Position numbers and translations under genes: made by a program
Assembly: GCA_036387415.1 (NCBI GenBank)
Contig: DASVTU010000033.1
Span: 1 to 64,000 of the forward strand
DNA from: DASVTU01 sp036387415
Lineage (GTDB): Bacteria; Acidobacteriota; Blastocatellia; Pyrinomonadales; Pyrinomonadaceae
DNA length: 64,000 bases
Reading direction: 5' to 3'
The notes under the pieces: generated by a model
Databases searched by the model: none
Told to the model about the DNA's origin: nothing
What the model saw: only the letters and a program-made list of their open reading frames with translations
In this document: positions 54,046 through 61,192 of the stretch, piece after piece
Numbering within the stretch: the first letter of the stretch is position 1
Layout of the letters: each line of letters starts with the position of its first letter

Positions 54046-54124
54046 GCGTGACCGAACCTACGCTTTGCGCGTGGTAGTAGGCCGCGCCTGATATGCCCCC
54101 CTCTACCGAGGGGGGCTTTCGCTT
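54046..54124 (+). ncRNA. Probable small RNA with intrinsic terminator
   Basis: About 79 nt of predicted transcript between a consensus promoter and a strong terminator GCCCCCC-TCTACCGA-GGGGGGC (54095-54116) with a CTTTTTC tail. The first in-frame ATG, at 54044, sits at or before the expected start point, so translation from it would be leaderless at best; the open frame (MRDRTYALRVVVGRA) is 15 codons with three Val codons in a row. The 3' end abuts the stop of the DUF3800 gene on the other strand. An sRNA or attenuator remnant is the likeliest reading. Confidence 0.6.
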
Positions 54125-54126
54125 TT

Positions 54127-54918
54127 TCAAGTAGGCCAGTAAACAATACCTTGTGGGTGATTCCGGTTGGCACTCTTTAATAAAACGGGGTCAAGGATTT
54201 CAAAGTATTTTTCAAATCCGTGCCGCGTTAGTTTTGGACGGGGAAAGTCACGCCTCGCCAGCGCAAAAGCTACCATATCAGCTAATTGCACAAAGTAAGC
54301 ATGATTCGAGTTGCGGGGGATAGGGTCATCCAGCACGCGGGTAACTAGAACGTTGTAATACTCGGATGTTCCCGCTTTCTTACTCTTGATGTAGTTGAAT
54401 GCTCGCATCTGGCGCATGAGTTTTCTTAAATGGTCATCATGCGTCCGGTCACTTATCAGCAATCCCCAATTATTGCCACCGCCAAGATACCCTGTATCAT
54501 CTAGGGTGTTATGGAAGCGTTGAATAAATATTCTCCATCCCCATTCAAACACATCAAGGTCACGCTTAAGGATATTATTTTTGAGAATAAACACGTTCAG
54601 AATGTGTAGCTTACCCTCTAGGCTAGCAAGAAACTCCAAAACATCGCGGTATAGCTTGAAGTTATTTTCTTCGGTCATTCCATATTGTGAGCCGTGAAAG
54701 TCTCCATGAGCATTCACAATATCAGTGGCATGTAAGCCTACACGTTGGGGTATGCCGTAGGATTTTTGAAGTTGCCGCCGTAAATCCACAACGCCTTGAA
54801 AAATCTCATTCCAATGGCTTTCGTGGATGATAAGACCGCTTATGACAAAGAACGGTGTACCGCCGCCTTTAATAAGACCGCCGGAATCGCCAGACTCATC
54901 TACATAAATGAGATACAT
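54127..54918 (-). CDS. DUF3800 domain protein
   Basis: A 263-residue protein of the DUF3800 family, often found near phages and in defence regions. The N-terminus MYLIYVDESGDSGGLIKGG carries the diagnostic YxDESG, and the later GLLISDRTHDDHLRKLMRQ and FVQLADMVAFALARRDFP continue the family's RNase-H-like fold with metal-binding acids. The function of the family is not settled. Its stop codon faces the small RNA terminator. Confidence 0.85.
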   Translation of the reverse strand: MYLIYVDESGDSGGLIKGGGTPFFVISGLIIHESHWNEIFQGVVDLRRQLQKSYGIPQRVGLHATDIVNAHGDFHGSQYGMTEENNFKLYRDVLEFLASLEGKLHILNVFILKNNILKRDLDVFEWGWRIFIQRFHNTLDDTGYLGGGNNWGLLISDRTHDDHLRKLMRQMRAFNYIKSKKAGTSEYYNVLVTRVLDDPIPRNSNHAYFVQLADMVAFALARRDFPRPKLTRHGFEKYFEILDPVLLKSANRNHPQGIVYWPT

Positions 54919-54955
54919 GGTGAGTAAAGGGCGTAGGATTTAGGATAAGTAGAAC

Positions 54956-55141
54956 TTAGTTTTTCTTGCTTGAGTTGGATGGTTGTGACCACCGTGTTTC
55001 TGCCGCTTTCTTTGCAATTGCAGACCGTTCCTCTGGTGATAACTTCTCTGCACGAATCTTCCCGCCTATTCTGCCGCCCCTACTACTGGCGAGCCTACGC
55101 TCCAGACTTGGCGGTTGCGATTTAGGTTTAGGTGTACTCAT
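54956..55141 (-). CDS. Small basic AKKAAETRW-type protein
   Basis: A 61-residue basic protein with RRLASSRGGRIGGKIRAEKL and SPEERSAIAKKAAETRW, a widespread small-protein motif in bacteria often found in mobile contexts. It is likely nucleic-acid associated, but this is not proven. It starts at the ATG 55141. Its promoter region contains the direct repeats CTGACTCAAGCAT and TTGACTCAAGCAT (in the plus-strand reading). Confidence 0.7.
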   Translation of the reverse strand: MSTPKPKSQPPSLERRLASSRGGRIGGKIRAEKLSPEERSAIAKKAAETRWSQPSNSSKKN

Positions 55142-55212
55142 AGGCGCATCTTAACATGAACTGACTCAAGCATCAATCCCTTATTTTTCTTACATATACA
55201 TAGAAATAATGC

Positions 55213-55241
55213 TTGACAAAAGGTTGACTCAAGCATAAAAT
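55213..55241 (+). promoter_or_regulatory. Promoter of the SWIM transposase
   Basis: TTGACA (55213-55218), a 17-bp spacer and TAAAAT (55236-55241). The predicted start is near 55248, leaving about 127 nt of leader. The spacer contains TTGACTCAAGCA, which repeats upstream near 55163. Confidence 0.7.
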
Positions 55242-55260
55242 CCTTTTGTTGTAAATAGTT

Positions 55261-55353
55261 AGGGCGTCATTAGCTAGTAACTAATGACGCCCTTGAAAAC
55301 CAAAAGCGATTGCTCACTTCTGATTCTCCGCAGCTTCATTGTGAGCCAATCGC
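55261..55353 (+). promoter_or_regulatory. Two hairpins in the transposase leader
   Basis: Hairpin 1 has perfect 13-bp arms AGGGCGTCATTAG (55261-55273) and CTAATGACGCCCT (55281-55293). Hairpin 2 has arms GCGATTGCTCAC (55306-55317) and GTGAGCCAATCGC (55341-55353) with one bulge. They lie between the promoter and the start codon and could limit expression. Hairpin 1 could instead be a terminal structure of the element. Confidence 0.6.
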
Positions 55354-55374
55354 CAACAAAAGGCAAGGCACATA

Positions 55375-56610
55375 ATGAATCTACGCGAACAAAAAGGTCT
55401 TAATATCGCCAACCGTCTGAAAGTAGTTCCGCAAGGTAATCTCTGGCTTGTCCCTTCCGAGTCTGGAAGCAAGAAATATAAAGTTGACCCCTCTATCGGT
55501 CAATGCACTTGCCCTGATTACGAATATACAGGCTCAAAGTGTAAACATCAGTTCGCCGTCGAAATCACTATCAGCCGCACGCAGACCACGACCACTAAGC
55601 AGACAGCAACGGGCACGAAAACCACCGTTACAGAGACGGTGAAAGTAACCCGCAAGACCTACCCGCAAGAATGGCCTGCTTACAACATGGCGCAGACTCA
55701 AGAGAAAAGGCTTTTTCTTTATCTGCTCCACCAACTCTGTCAAGGTGTCGGAGAACCCGCGCAGATGAACGGCAGACCCCGCTTGCCTATCGAAGATATG
55801 CTGTTCAGCATCGCGTACAAAGTTTACTCTACGGTGTCGGGTCGTCGCTTTATGACCGACCTCAAAGACGCGCACGCTAAGAAATATATCTCTAAGCTGC
55901 CCTGCTATAACTCTGTCTTTAATTACTTTGAAGATGAGACTCTAACGCCGCATCTTAAAATGCTGATAGAAGAATCGAGCCTACCACTACAGGCTATCGA
56001 AGAAGATTTTGCGGTTGATAGTTCCGGTCTTTCAACGTGTCGCTTCGTTCAATGGATGCACGCTAAATACTCCGACCCGCACTTAATCGAAAAGCGCGAA
56101 TGGGTCAAGGTGCATCTGATGTGCGGAGTTAAAACCAACATCGTGACAGCCGTTGAGATTACAGACCGCTACGCTGCCGACAGCCCGCAGTTTAAGGGTC
56201 TACTAGACACGACGGGCGAAAACTTCACCATGCGCCAAGTGAGCGCCGATAAAGCCTACTTGTCTAATCAGAACCTCCGCACGGTGGTCGTTAATCATCA
56301 TGCGATGCCGTACATCCCGTTCAAAGCGAACAGCACGCCGAGCAAAAACAATAGCGGTCTATGGCGACAGATGTACCACTACTACTCTTACAACCAAGAG
56401 AGGTTCATGCAGAATTATCACAAGCGGTCAAACGTCGAGACGACATTCCACATGATTAAATCGAAGTTCGGCGCGGCGCTCAGAAGCAAGACACGGACGG
56501 CGCAGATTAACGAAGCGTTATGCAAGGTGCTTTGCCATAACATCTGTTGTCTCATTCAAAGCATGTATGAACTCAACTTGAAGCCGAAGTTTTGGGCGGT
56601 CGCCGCGTAA
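55375..56610 (+). mobile_element. SWIM-zinc-finger DDE transposase
   Basis: A 411-residue transposase. The N-terminus has a SWIM-type finger (C44, C46, C56, H58, in QCTCPDYEYTGSKCKHQF), likely for DNA binding. A Thr-rich linker (TTTTKQTATGTKTTVTETV) precedes an IS4/IS5-like DDE catalytic core with D215 (FAVDSSGL), D292 (VSADKAYL) and E355 (NVETTFHM). All three acids are in place. No clear terminal inverted repeats or target duplication are visible, so element ends cannot be set. It is flanked by a promoter with leader hairpins and by a strong terminator. Confidence 0.9.
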
Positions 56611-56630
56611 CAGATAAAACAGGATGCGAG

Positions 56631-56657
56631 AAAGCCCCGCCACTAGCGCGGGGCTTT
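56631..56657. terminator. Terminator shared by transposase and peptide gene
   Basis: AAAGCCCCGC (56631-56640), loop CACTAGC, GCGGGGCTTT (56648-56657) with a TTCTCTTT tail. It ends the transposase transcript and faces the 3' end of the peptide gene on the other strand. Confidence 0.85.
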
Positions 56658-56669
56658 TCTCTTTGCGGG

Positions 56670-56858
56670 CTAAAACGCCGACAGGACACCTTGCAGAACT
56701 GCCAGAACCGAGGCGGTTACTCCACACTCTATCTCGCCGTTGCCCGTCTCGCCACTGGCGGGCGGGGGCGGGTCTGTTATTCCACACTCTATATGCCCCG
56801 CAGATACAGAGACGGCAAAAGTTAAGGTTAATACTGCTACCATGCAAAATCTTTTCAT
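56670..56858 (-). CDS. Small secreted Cys/Pro peptide precursor
   Basis: A 62-residue precursor. The ATG at 56858 has AAAGGAG six to nine bases upstream, an excellent ribosome-binding site; upstream frame residues to 56948 are not part of it. A signal peptide (MKRFCMVAVLTLTFAVSVSAG) is followed by two related segments, HIECGITDPPPPASGETGNG and EIECGVT, each with an ECG motif. The hydrophobic tail ASVLAVLQGVLSAF follows. The mature form would be about 40 residues with one Cys per repeat. It is divergent to the TPR regulator. I recall similar small Pro-rich exported peptides in related acidobacteria, but did not check. Confidence 0.75.
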   Translation of the reverse strand: MKRFCMVAVLTLTFAVSVSAGHIECGITDPPPPASGETGNGEIECGVTASVLAVLQGVLSAF

Positions 56859-56891
56859 CGGTCTATCTCCTTTGAAGTAGGCTAGTTGTTG

Positions 56892-56978
56892 GACATGCAA
56901 AAATCTTTGCATGTCAGAAAATAGAACATCCTTGCCAAACTCTTGCAAGGCTTCGGAGTGTCCGCTTAAGATGCGGAC
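56892..56978. promoter_or_regulatory. Three palindromes in the divergent promoter region
   Basis: (1) GACATGCAAA-AATC-TTTGCATGTC (56892-56915), perfect 10-bp arms. (2) CCTTGC (56930-56935) with GCAAGG (56945-56950). (3) GTCCGC (56960-56965) with GCGGAC (56973-56978). All lie in the 153-bp gap between the peptide and regulator genes. They are good candidate operators for the HTH protein encoded next door. Confidence 0.65.
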
Positions 56979-57011
56979 GACTTTTTAACTCCCGTCGAAA
57001 GGGCGTCTCAC

Positions 57012-58370
57012 ATGACCCTTCACCCCTCACTCGCGCGGCAACTGGATAACCCCGCGCTCACGCCGAACAATCGCGCCGAACTACGCTGCCAAGTGGCGAA
57101 GCAACTGGAAGAAACCGGAGATTATGAAGCAGCGCGCGAAGCATTAGGCGACTTGTGGCAACGTGTGGGAGAGCAACCGCACGTCGAAGGGCTAGAGCCA
57201 AGCACAGCCGCAGAGGTCTTGCTGCGCGCCGGAACGCTCACCGGATGGATAGGTAGCAGCAATCAGTTAGAAGGCGCGCAGGAAACGGCAAAGAACCTTC
57301 TGAGCGAAAGCTGCCGCATCTTTGAAGCAGCGAACTACACGAAAAAGATATTAGAGGCACAGACGGAGTTAGCCTACTGTTACTGGCGACAGGGCGAGAA
57401 CGCAGAGGCGCGTATCATCCTTGAAAGCGTACTCGAAAGGCTCACGACCGACAGCGAACTACGGGCAAAAGCTGTCCTGAGGCTCGCAATCGTGGAATGG
57501 GGCGCAGGCCGCTATGACTTGGCTCTCGGCATACTGACCGACTTTGCCCCGCTATTCGACAAGATAAACAGCCATTCCATTAAAGGCGGATATTACAATC
57601 AAATCGCCGTCCTGTTAATAACCCTCTCCGCATCCGAGAAGCGAGGCGACTACATAGACCGCGCGCTCGTTGAATACGCGGCGGCAAGCTATCACTTTGA
57701 GCAAGCCGGACATATACGCTACTGCGCGAACGTCGAAAACAATCTCGGCCTTCTCTTTTATGAGGCTTCACGGTTCAAAGAAGCGCACGAACATCTAGAC
57801 CGTGCCCGCCGCATCATGGTGAGCCTCAAAGACAAGGTGCTGACGGCGCGCGTAGATGAGACTCGCGCCCGCGTCTATCTCGCACAGGGACAGACCGCCG
57901 AAGCGGAGAGAATAGCTCGCCTAGCCGTCCGCGCGCTAGAGAACGGCGGACACGCCGCGCAACTGGCGGAAGTGCTGATAACTCACGGTCGAGCACTCGC
58001 ACGGCTCACACTTCACGAACAATCACGGCTTACTTTTCAACGGGCTATCGAAGCCGCACAGCAAGCGGGCGCAACGAGTCGCGCGGGCGAGGCTGCGCTT
58101 GCGATGGTCGAGGAACTTGGCGAGCGTTTAGTTACCGGACGAAAAGCGAAAGAAGCGGGATGCGACGGGTTAGACGAAGAAATGAAACGCCACGAAGCGG
58201 AGCTAATCAGGCAAGCACTCTACCGCGCACAGGGCAGCGTGACAGGGGCAGCGCGGCTACTTGGCCTGACACATCAAAGGCTCTCTTATATGTTGCAGCA
58301 CCGTCACAAGGAACTGATGACGGAGCGCAAGCCAATCGTCAGGCGTCGGCGTGGCGTCTTCAAGCGGTAG
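57012..58370 (+). CDS. TPR regulator with Fis-type HTH
   Basis: A 452-residue soluble protein. Residues about 30-380 are TPR-like helical pairs (LEETGDYEAAREALGDLWQR, ELAYCYWRQGENAEARIILE, ENNLGLLFYEASRFKEAHEH). The C-terminus is a Fis-like HTH (IRQALYRAQGSVTGAARLLG then LTHQRLSYMLQHRHKEL). It has no receiver, kinase or AAA+ domain. This is the plan of the TPR/sigma-54 activator at 45125 without the motor. The ATG at 57012 has AAAGGG upstream. It is divergent from the secreted peptide gene, the arrangement expected if the TPR part senses the peptide. Confidence 0.88.
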   Translation: MTLHPSLARQLDNPALTPNNRAELRCQVAKQLEETGDYEAAREALGDLWQRVGEQPHVEGLEPSTAAEVLLRAGTLTGWIGSSNQLEGAQETAKNLLSESCRIFEAANYTKKILEAQTELAYCYWRQGENAEARIILESVLERLTTDSELRAKAVLRLAIVEWGAGRYDLALGILTDFAPLFDKINSHSIKGGYYNQIAVLLITLSASEKRGDYIDRALVEYAAASYHFEQAGHIRYCANVENNLGLLFYEASRFKEAHEHLDRARRIMVSLKDKVLTARVDETRARVYLAQGQTAEAERIARLAVRALENGGHAAQLAEVLITHGRALARLTLHEQSRLTFQRAIEAAQQAGATSRAGEAALAMVEELGERLVTGRKAKEAGCDGLDEEMKRHEAELIRQALYRAQGSVTGAARLLGLTHQRLSYMLQHRHKELMTERKPIVRRRRGVFKR

Positions 58371-58878
58371 GGTTTTTGGGCAAGGTTAAGCAGTTATTAG
58401 GCAAAAGAGACTTTTTAGGCAAAGCTGAAAAATTGGATACTTAGTTACCAGTGTATACTTAGTTATCACAATTTTGTGTCGGTGGGAGTTGGTGAAATTT
58501 GGCTGTGATTGCGGTGGTTGTGCGATTTTGGGATTATTTGTGGATAGTGGGTATACAGTTTTTGTGGATTTGGGGAAATTTGGCAAGATATTGGCATGGG
58601 GTGTTAAGCTGAGCTATTTGTTAGTTTAGCGGTGTGCAGGGGTTTGGAGGGGTGTGGCATGGGGATTGTCATAGGGGAGTTAAGATCGTTGACAGAAGTT
58701 TCGAGTCGAGAGTGAAAGCGGCCTTCTACTCTTGAGCTTTTATTAGCTGTTCGCCTCACCCGTTCAGCACGAACTCTGTCGACGGTCAGCAATCCTTGAA
58801 TTTCAAACAAAAAATTTGTGCTCTCCCCTCGCGGTTTGACAGAACCAAGAAAGAGCACCCAAGAAGGGAACCCCTACC
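58371..58878. other. Intergenic region with repeats and G/T-rich strand
   Basis: About 500 bp with no convincing gene; an 84-residue minus frame at 58604-58858 lacks a ribosome-binding site. It opens with three TTRTTRGGCAAA-like repeats (58373, 58394, 58412). The plus strand from about 58480 to 58680 is very poor in C and rich in G and T, and contains two DnaA-box-like sequences (TGTGGATAG at 58539, TGTGGATTT at 58563). The protease promoter probably lies near 58830 but is not clear. Confidence 0.5.
58373..58424 (+). repeat. TTRTTRGGCAAAG direct repeats, right cluster
   Basis: TTTTTGGGCAAGG (58373), TTATTAGGCAAAA (58394) and TTTTTAGGCAAAG (58412) are spaced by 21 and 18 bp. The last continues as AGGCAAAGCTGAAAAATTGG, 19 of 20 bases identical to a segment at 53089 in the left cluster (GGCAAAGCCGAAAAATTGG). 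Confidence 0.65.
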
Positions 58879-60996
58879 ATGTTACGTCGTTTCACAGCTT
58901 GCTTGCTCGCTATCGGTATTGTCATCGTTTCTCTCTCCTCACTCGCATCCGAAGCTGCTCCCCTGACTCGAAAACAGACAGCCAAAGATGAACTCAAGAA
59001 ACTCGCTCCTGAACTGGAAACCGCTAAATCCGGCACGATTCGCGTTATCGTTCAGACCAAAGGGCGTCCGTCGGCGAACCACGACAGTGCGCTCGCGAGC
59101 AAAGGCGGCGCCAAACGTGGCAATTATGAATCGCTCGACGCGTTTGTCGCAGACATCCCGGCAGGCGCTCTCGCCGAATTTGCCGCGCGTGATGATGTCG
59201 CTTACGTCTCGCCCGACCGTCCGGTCAAAGGACAGATGGATGTGACGCGCGAAACCACGGGCGCAGCGCAGGTGCAATCCGGCACCGAGCGCGCCGCCGG
59301 ACTGAGCGGCAAAGGCGTCGGCATCGCCATCATCGACACGGGCATCAGCGCCAATCACCCAGATTTCCAGAATAACGGCAAATCGCGCATCGTCGCTTCC
59401 GCTGACTTCACGCGCATGGGCGGCACGGTCGGCAGCAACGGCATCATCCTCAACGACACCATTATCCTGACCGCCAGCGACGATGCCGGACACGGCACGG
59501 GCGTGGCGGGCGTCGCCGCCGGAAACGGTGCGGCCTCCAAAGGTTACGCAGGCAATTACGCGGGCATCGCGCCGGAAGCCAACATCATTGACCTCAAAGC
59601 TCTGGACGCCAACGGCGTCGGCACGACGAGCGGTGTGTTGGCCGCCGTCAACTGGGCAATCACCAATCAGAAACGCTTCAACATCCGCATCGTCAACATG
59701 AGCCTCGGCACGCCCGTGCGCGAATCCTTCCATACAGACCCGCTCTGTCAGGCAGTGGCTCGCGCCGTGATGTCCGGTATCATCGTCGTCGCCAGCGCGG
59801 GCAACAGGGGTCGCACAGAGCAGATTACGGGCTACGACTCGAACGGCAAACCCATCTATCAACTCGTCTACGGCGCGATTAACAGCCCCGGCAATAGCCC
59901 CTACGTGATCACCGTCGGCGCGTCCGATTCGCGCGGCACGGTTAAGCGTTCGGACGACGTGGTGGCGAGTTTCTCGTCCAAAGGCCCGACGCAGTTTGAC
60001 CAACTCGTCAAGCCCGACATCGTCGCGCCGGGTCGCAGCATCGTCGCCGCGATGTCGCGCGAAGTGAAAACCGAGTCTCCCCTCCACCGCCCTGACATGG
60101 TTGTCCCGGTGACGGGTTCGCAGGCGCTTCCGCAAGCCTATTACAAATATTCGGGCACCTCTTTCGCAGCGCCAGCCGTGACCGGAGCACTCGCGTTGAT
60201 GCTCGAAGCCAACAAATCCCTCACCCCGAACGTTGCTAAAGCTGTGCTGCTTCGCACCGCTCAGCAACTCCCCGGTGCCACGTTTTCAAGCAAAGAAGTG
60301 AGCGTCGTGTCACAGGGCGCAGGACTTTTGAACGTGGTCGCCGCCGTCGAAATGTCGCGCGCCGTCGTCCCGAACGTGACTAAACTCAAAGCGGGCGACG
60401 AACTCTTCCGTGGCGGCGTGGCGCTTGGCTCGCTGAGCCGTTCCTTCGATATCGGCGGCGAACAGGTCGCAGCCAGCAACCGCGTTGTCTACTCGGACGG
60501 CGTGCTGTTCATTGAGCGTCCTGTCGTGACCAACGGCATTAAGCTCGCCGACGATCTGGTGATAAGCGGCGGAATTATCACAAGGGACGGCATGGTACTC
60601 GGCAATGGAATCATTCTGATCGACGGCCACATTCTGACCGACGGCCACATTCTGACCGACGGCCACATCTATGTGGACACGATAATACTGACCGCCGGAT
60701 TAATCCTGACGGACGGCCACATCTATGTGGACACTATTATCCTTACTAGCGGAATGACGGGTGCGGACGGCTACATTCTGACGGACGGCCACATTCTGAC
60801 CGACGGCCACATTCTGACCGACGGCCACATTCTGACCGACGGCCACATCTATGTGGACACGATAATACTGACCGCCGGATTAATCCTGACGGACGGCCAC
60901 ATCTATGTGGACACTATTATCCTGACGGATGAAATAAATGCGATGGGCGATGACGATTGCCCGTCGAAGCCCATGTGCGGCATCATCTGGTCGTAA
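58879..60996 (+). CDS. Secreted subtilisin-like protease with hexapeptide C-terminus
   Basis: A 705-residue S8 protease. A signal peptide (ACLLAIGIVIVSLSSLAS) is followed by an inhibitor-I9-like prodomain (residues about 50-115, IRVIVQTKGRPSAN). The S8 domain has D153 (IAIIDTGISANHPDF), H205 (DDAGHGTGVAGVAAG), oxyanion N309 (VASAGNRG) and S428 (YSGTSFAAPAVTGA). Residues about 560-685 are tandem GHILTD, GHIYVD and TIILTA hexapeptides, possibly a beta-helix. A short insertion in the catalytic domain (GIILNDTIILTA, residues 188-199) has the same flavour. The protein ends with a Cys-containing DCPSKPMCGIIWS tail. Confidence 0.9.
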   Translation: MLRRFTACLLAIGIVIVSLSSLASEAAPLTRKQTAKDELKKLAPELETAKSGTIRVIVQTKGRPSANHDSALASKGGAKRGNYESLDAFVADIPAGALAEFAARDDVAYVSPDRPVKGQMDVTRETTGAAQVQSGTERAAGLSGKGVGIAIIDTGISANHPDFQNNGKSRIVASADFTRMGGTVGSNGIILNDTIILTASDDAGHGTGVAGVAAGNGAASKGYAGNYAGIAPEANIIDLKALDANGVGTTSGVLAAVNWAITNQKRFNIRIVNMSLGTPVRESFHTDPLCQAVARAVMSGIIVVASAGNRGRTEQITGYDSNGKPIYQLVYGAINSPGNSPYVITVGASDSRGTVKRSDDVVASFSSKGPTQFDQLVKPDIVAPGRSIVAAMSREVKTESPLHRPDMVVPVTGSQALPQAYYKYSGTSFAAPAVTGALALMLEANKSLTPNVAKAVLLRTAQQLPGATFSSKEVSVVSQGAGLLNVVAAVEMSRAVVPNVTKLKAGDELFRGGVALGSLSRSFDIGGEQVAASNRVVYSDGVLFIERPVVTNGIKLADDLVISGGIITRDGMVLGNGIILIDGHILTDGHILTDGHIYVDTIILTAGLILTDGHIYVDTIILTSGMTGADGYILTDGHILTDGHILTDGHILTDGHIYVDTIILTAGLILTDGHIYVDTIILTDEINAMGDDDCPSKPMCGIIWS
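60583..60930 (+). repeat. In-frame 18-bp units within a 180-bp duplication
   Basis: The DNA for the hexapeptides is built of 18-bp units (for example GACGGCCACATTCTGACC). A 123-bp stretch at 60621-60743 is identical to 60801-60923, a shift of 180 bp, so recent duplication or gene conversion is evident. Confidence 0.9.
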
Positions 60997-61017
60997 GCTG
61001 TTAGGCGGGGTAGAAGG

Positions 61018-61059
61018 AAAGAGAAGGGGCGTCGCGTGCGGCGCTCCTTCTCTTTTTTT
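61018..61059 (+). terminator. Terminator after the S8 protease
   Basis: AAAGAGAAGG (61018-61027) and CCTTCTCTTT (61046-61055) form a 10-bp stem with a run of T after it. Confidence 0.8.
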
Positions 61060-61111
61060 GTTTCGCGTGGAGAGTGATGTTCGACCGGAGTGGTAGAGAC
61101 AAGATGTTTAA

Positions 61112-61144
61112 CGGGGCAGCGGATTTCTACTATCCGCTGCCCCG
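61112..61144. terminator. Hairpin between the protease genes
   Basis: CGGGGCAGCGGAT (61112-61124) and ATCCGCTGCCCCG (61132-61144) form a perfect 13-bp stem with a 7-nt loop. The minus-strand downstream side has only a weak T run; it may end the matrixin transcript. Confidence 0.65.
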
Positions 61145-61192
61145 ATGGTTTTGCCGTGTAACTCACTCGGTCGAGAGAAACTTCGGCAGCCG

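Noticed and set aside
55375..56610. Terminal inverted repeats or target-site duplication of the transposase
   Set aside because: I compared flanks on both sides by eye and found no convincing pair, so the element's ends are not given.
58604..58858. Minus-strand 84-residue open frame
   Set aside because: No ribosome-binding site, odd composition from the C-poor region, and no recognisable features.
58939..60267. Minus-strand 442-residue open frame opposite the protease
   Set aside because: Antisense to intact S8 catalytic motifs, Arg/His/Asp-rich, with no start signal.
60583..60930. CRISPR-like array
   Set aside because: The repeats are 18-bp units in frame within a protease gene, with no variable spacers and no cas genes.
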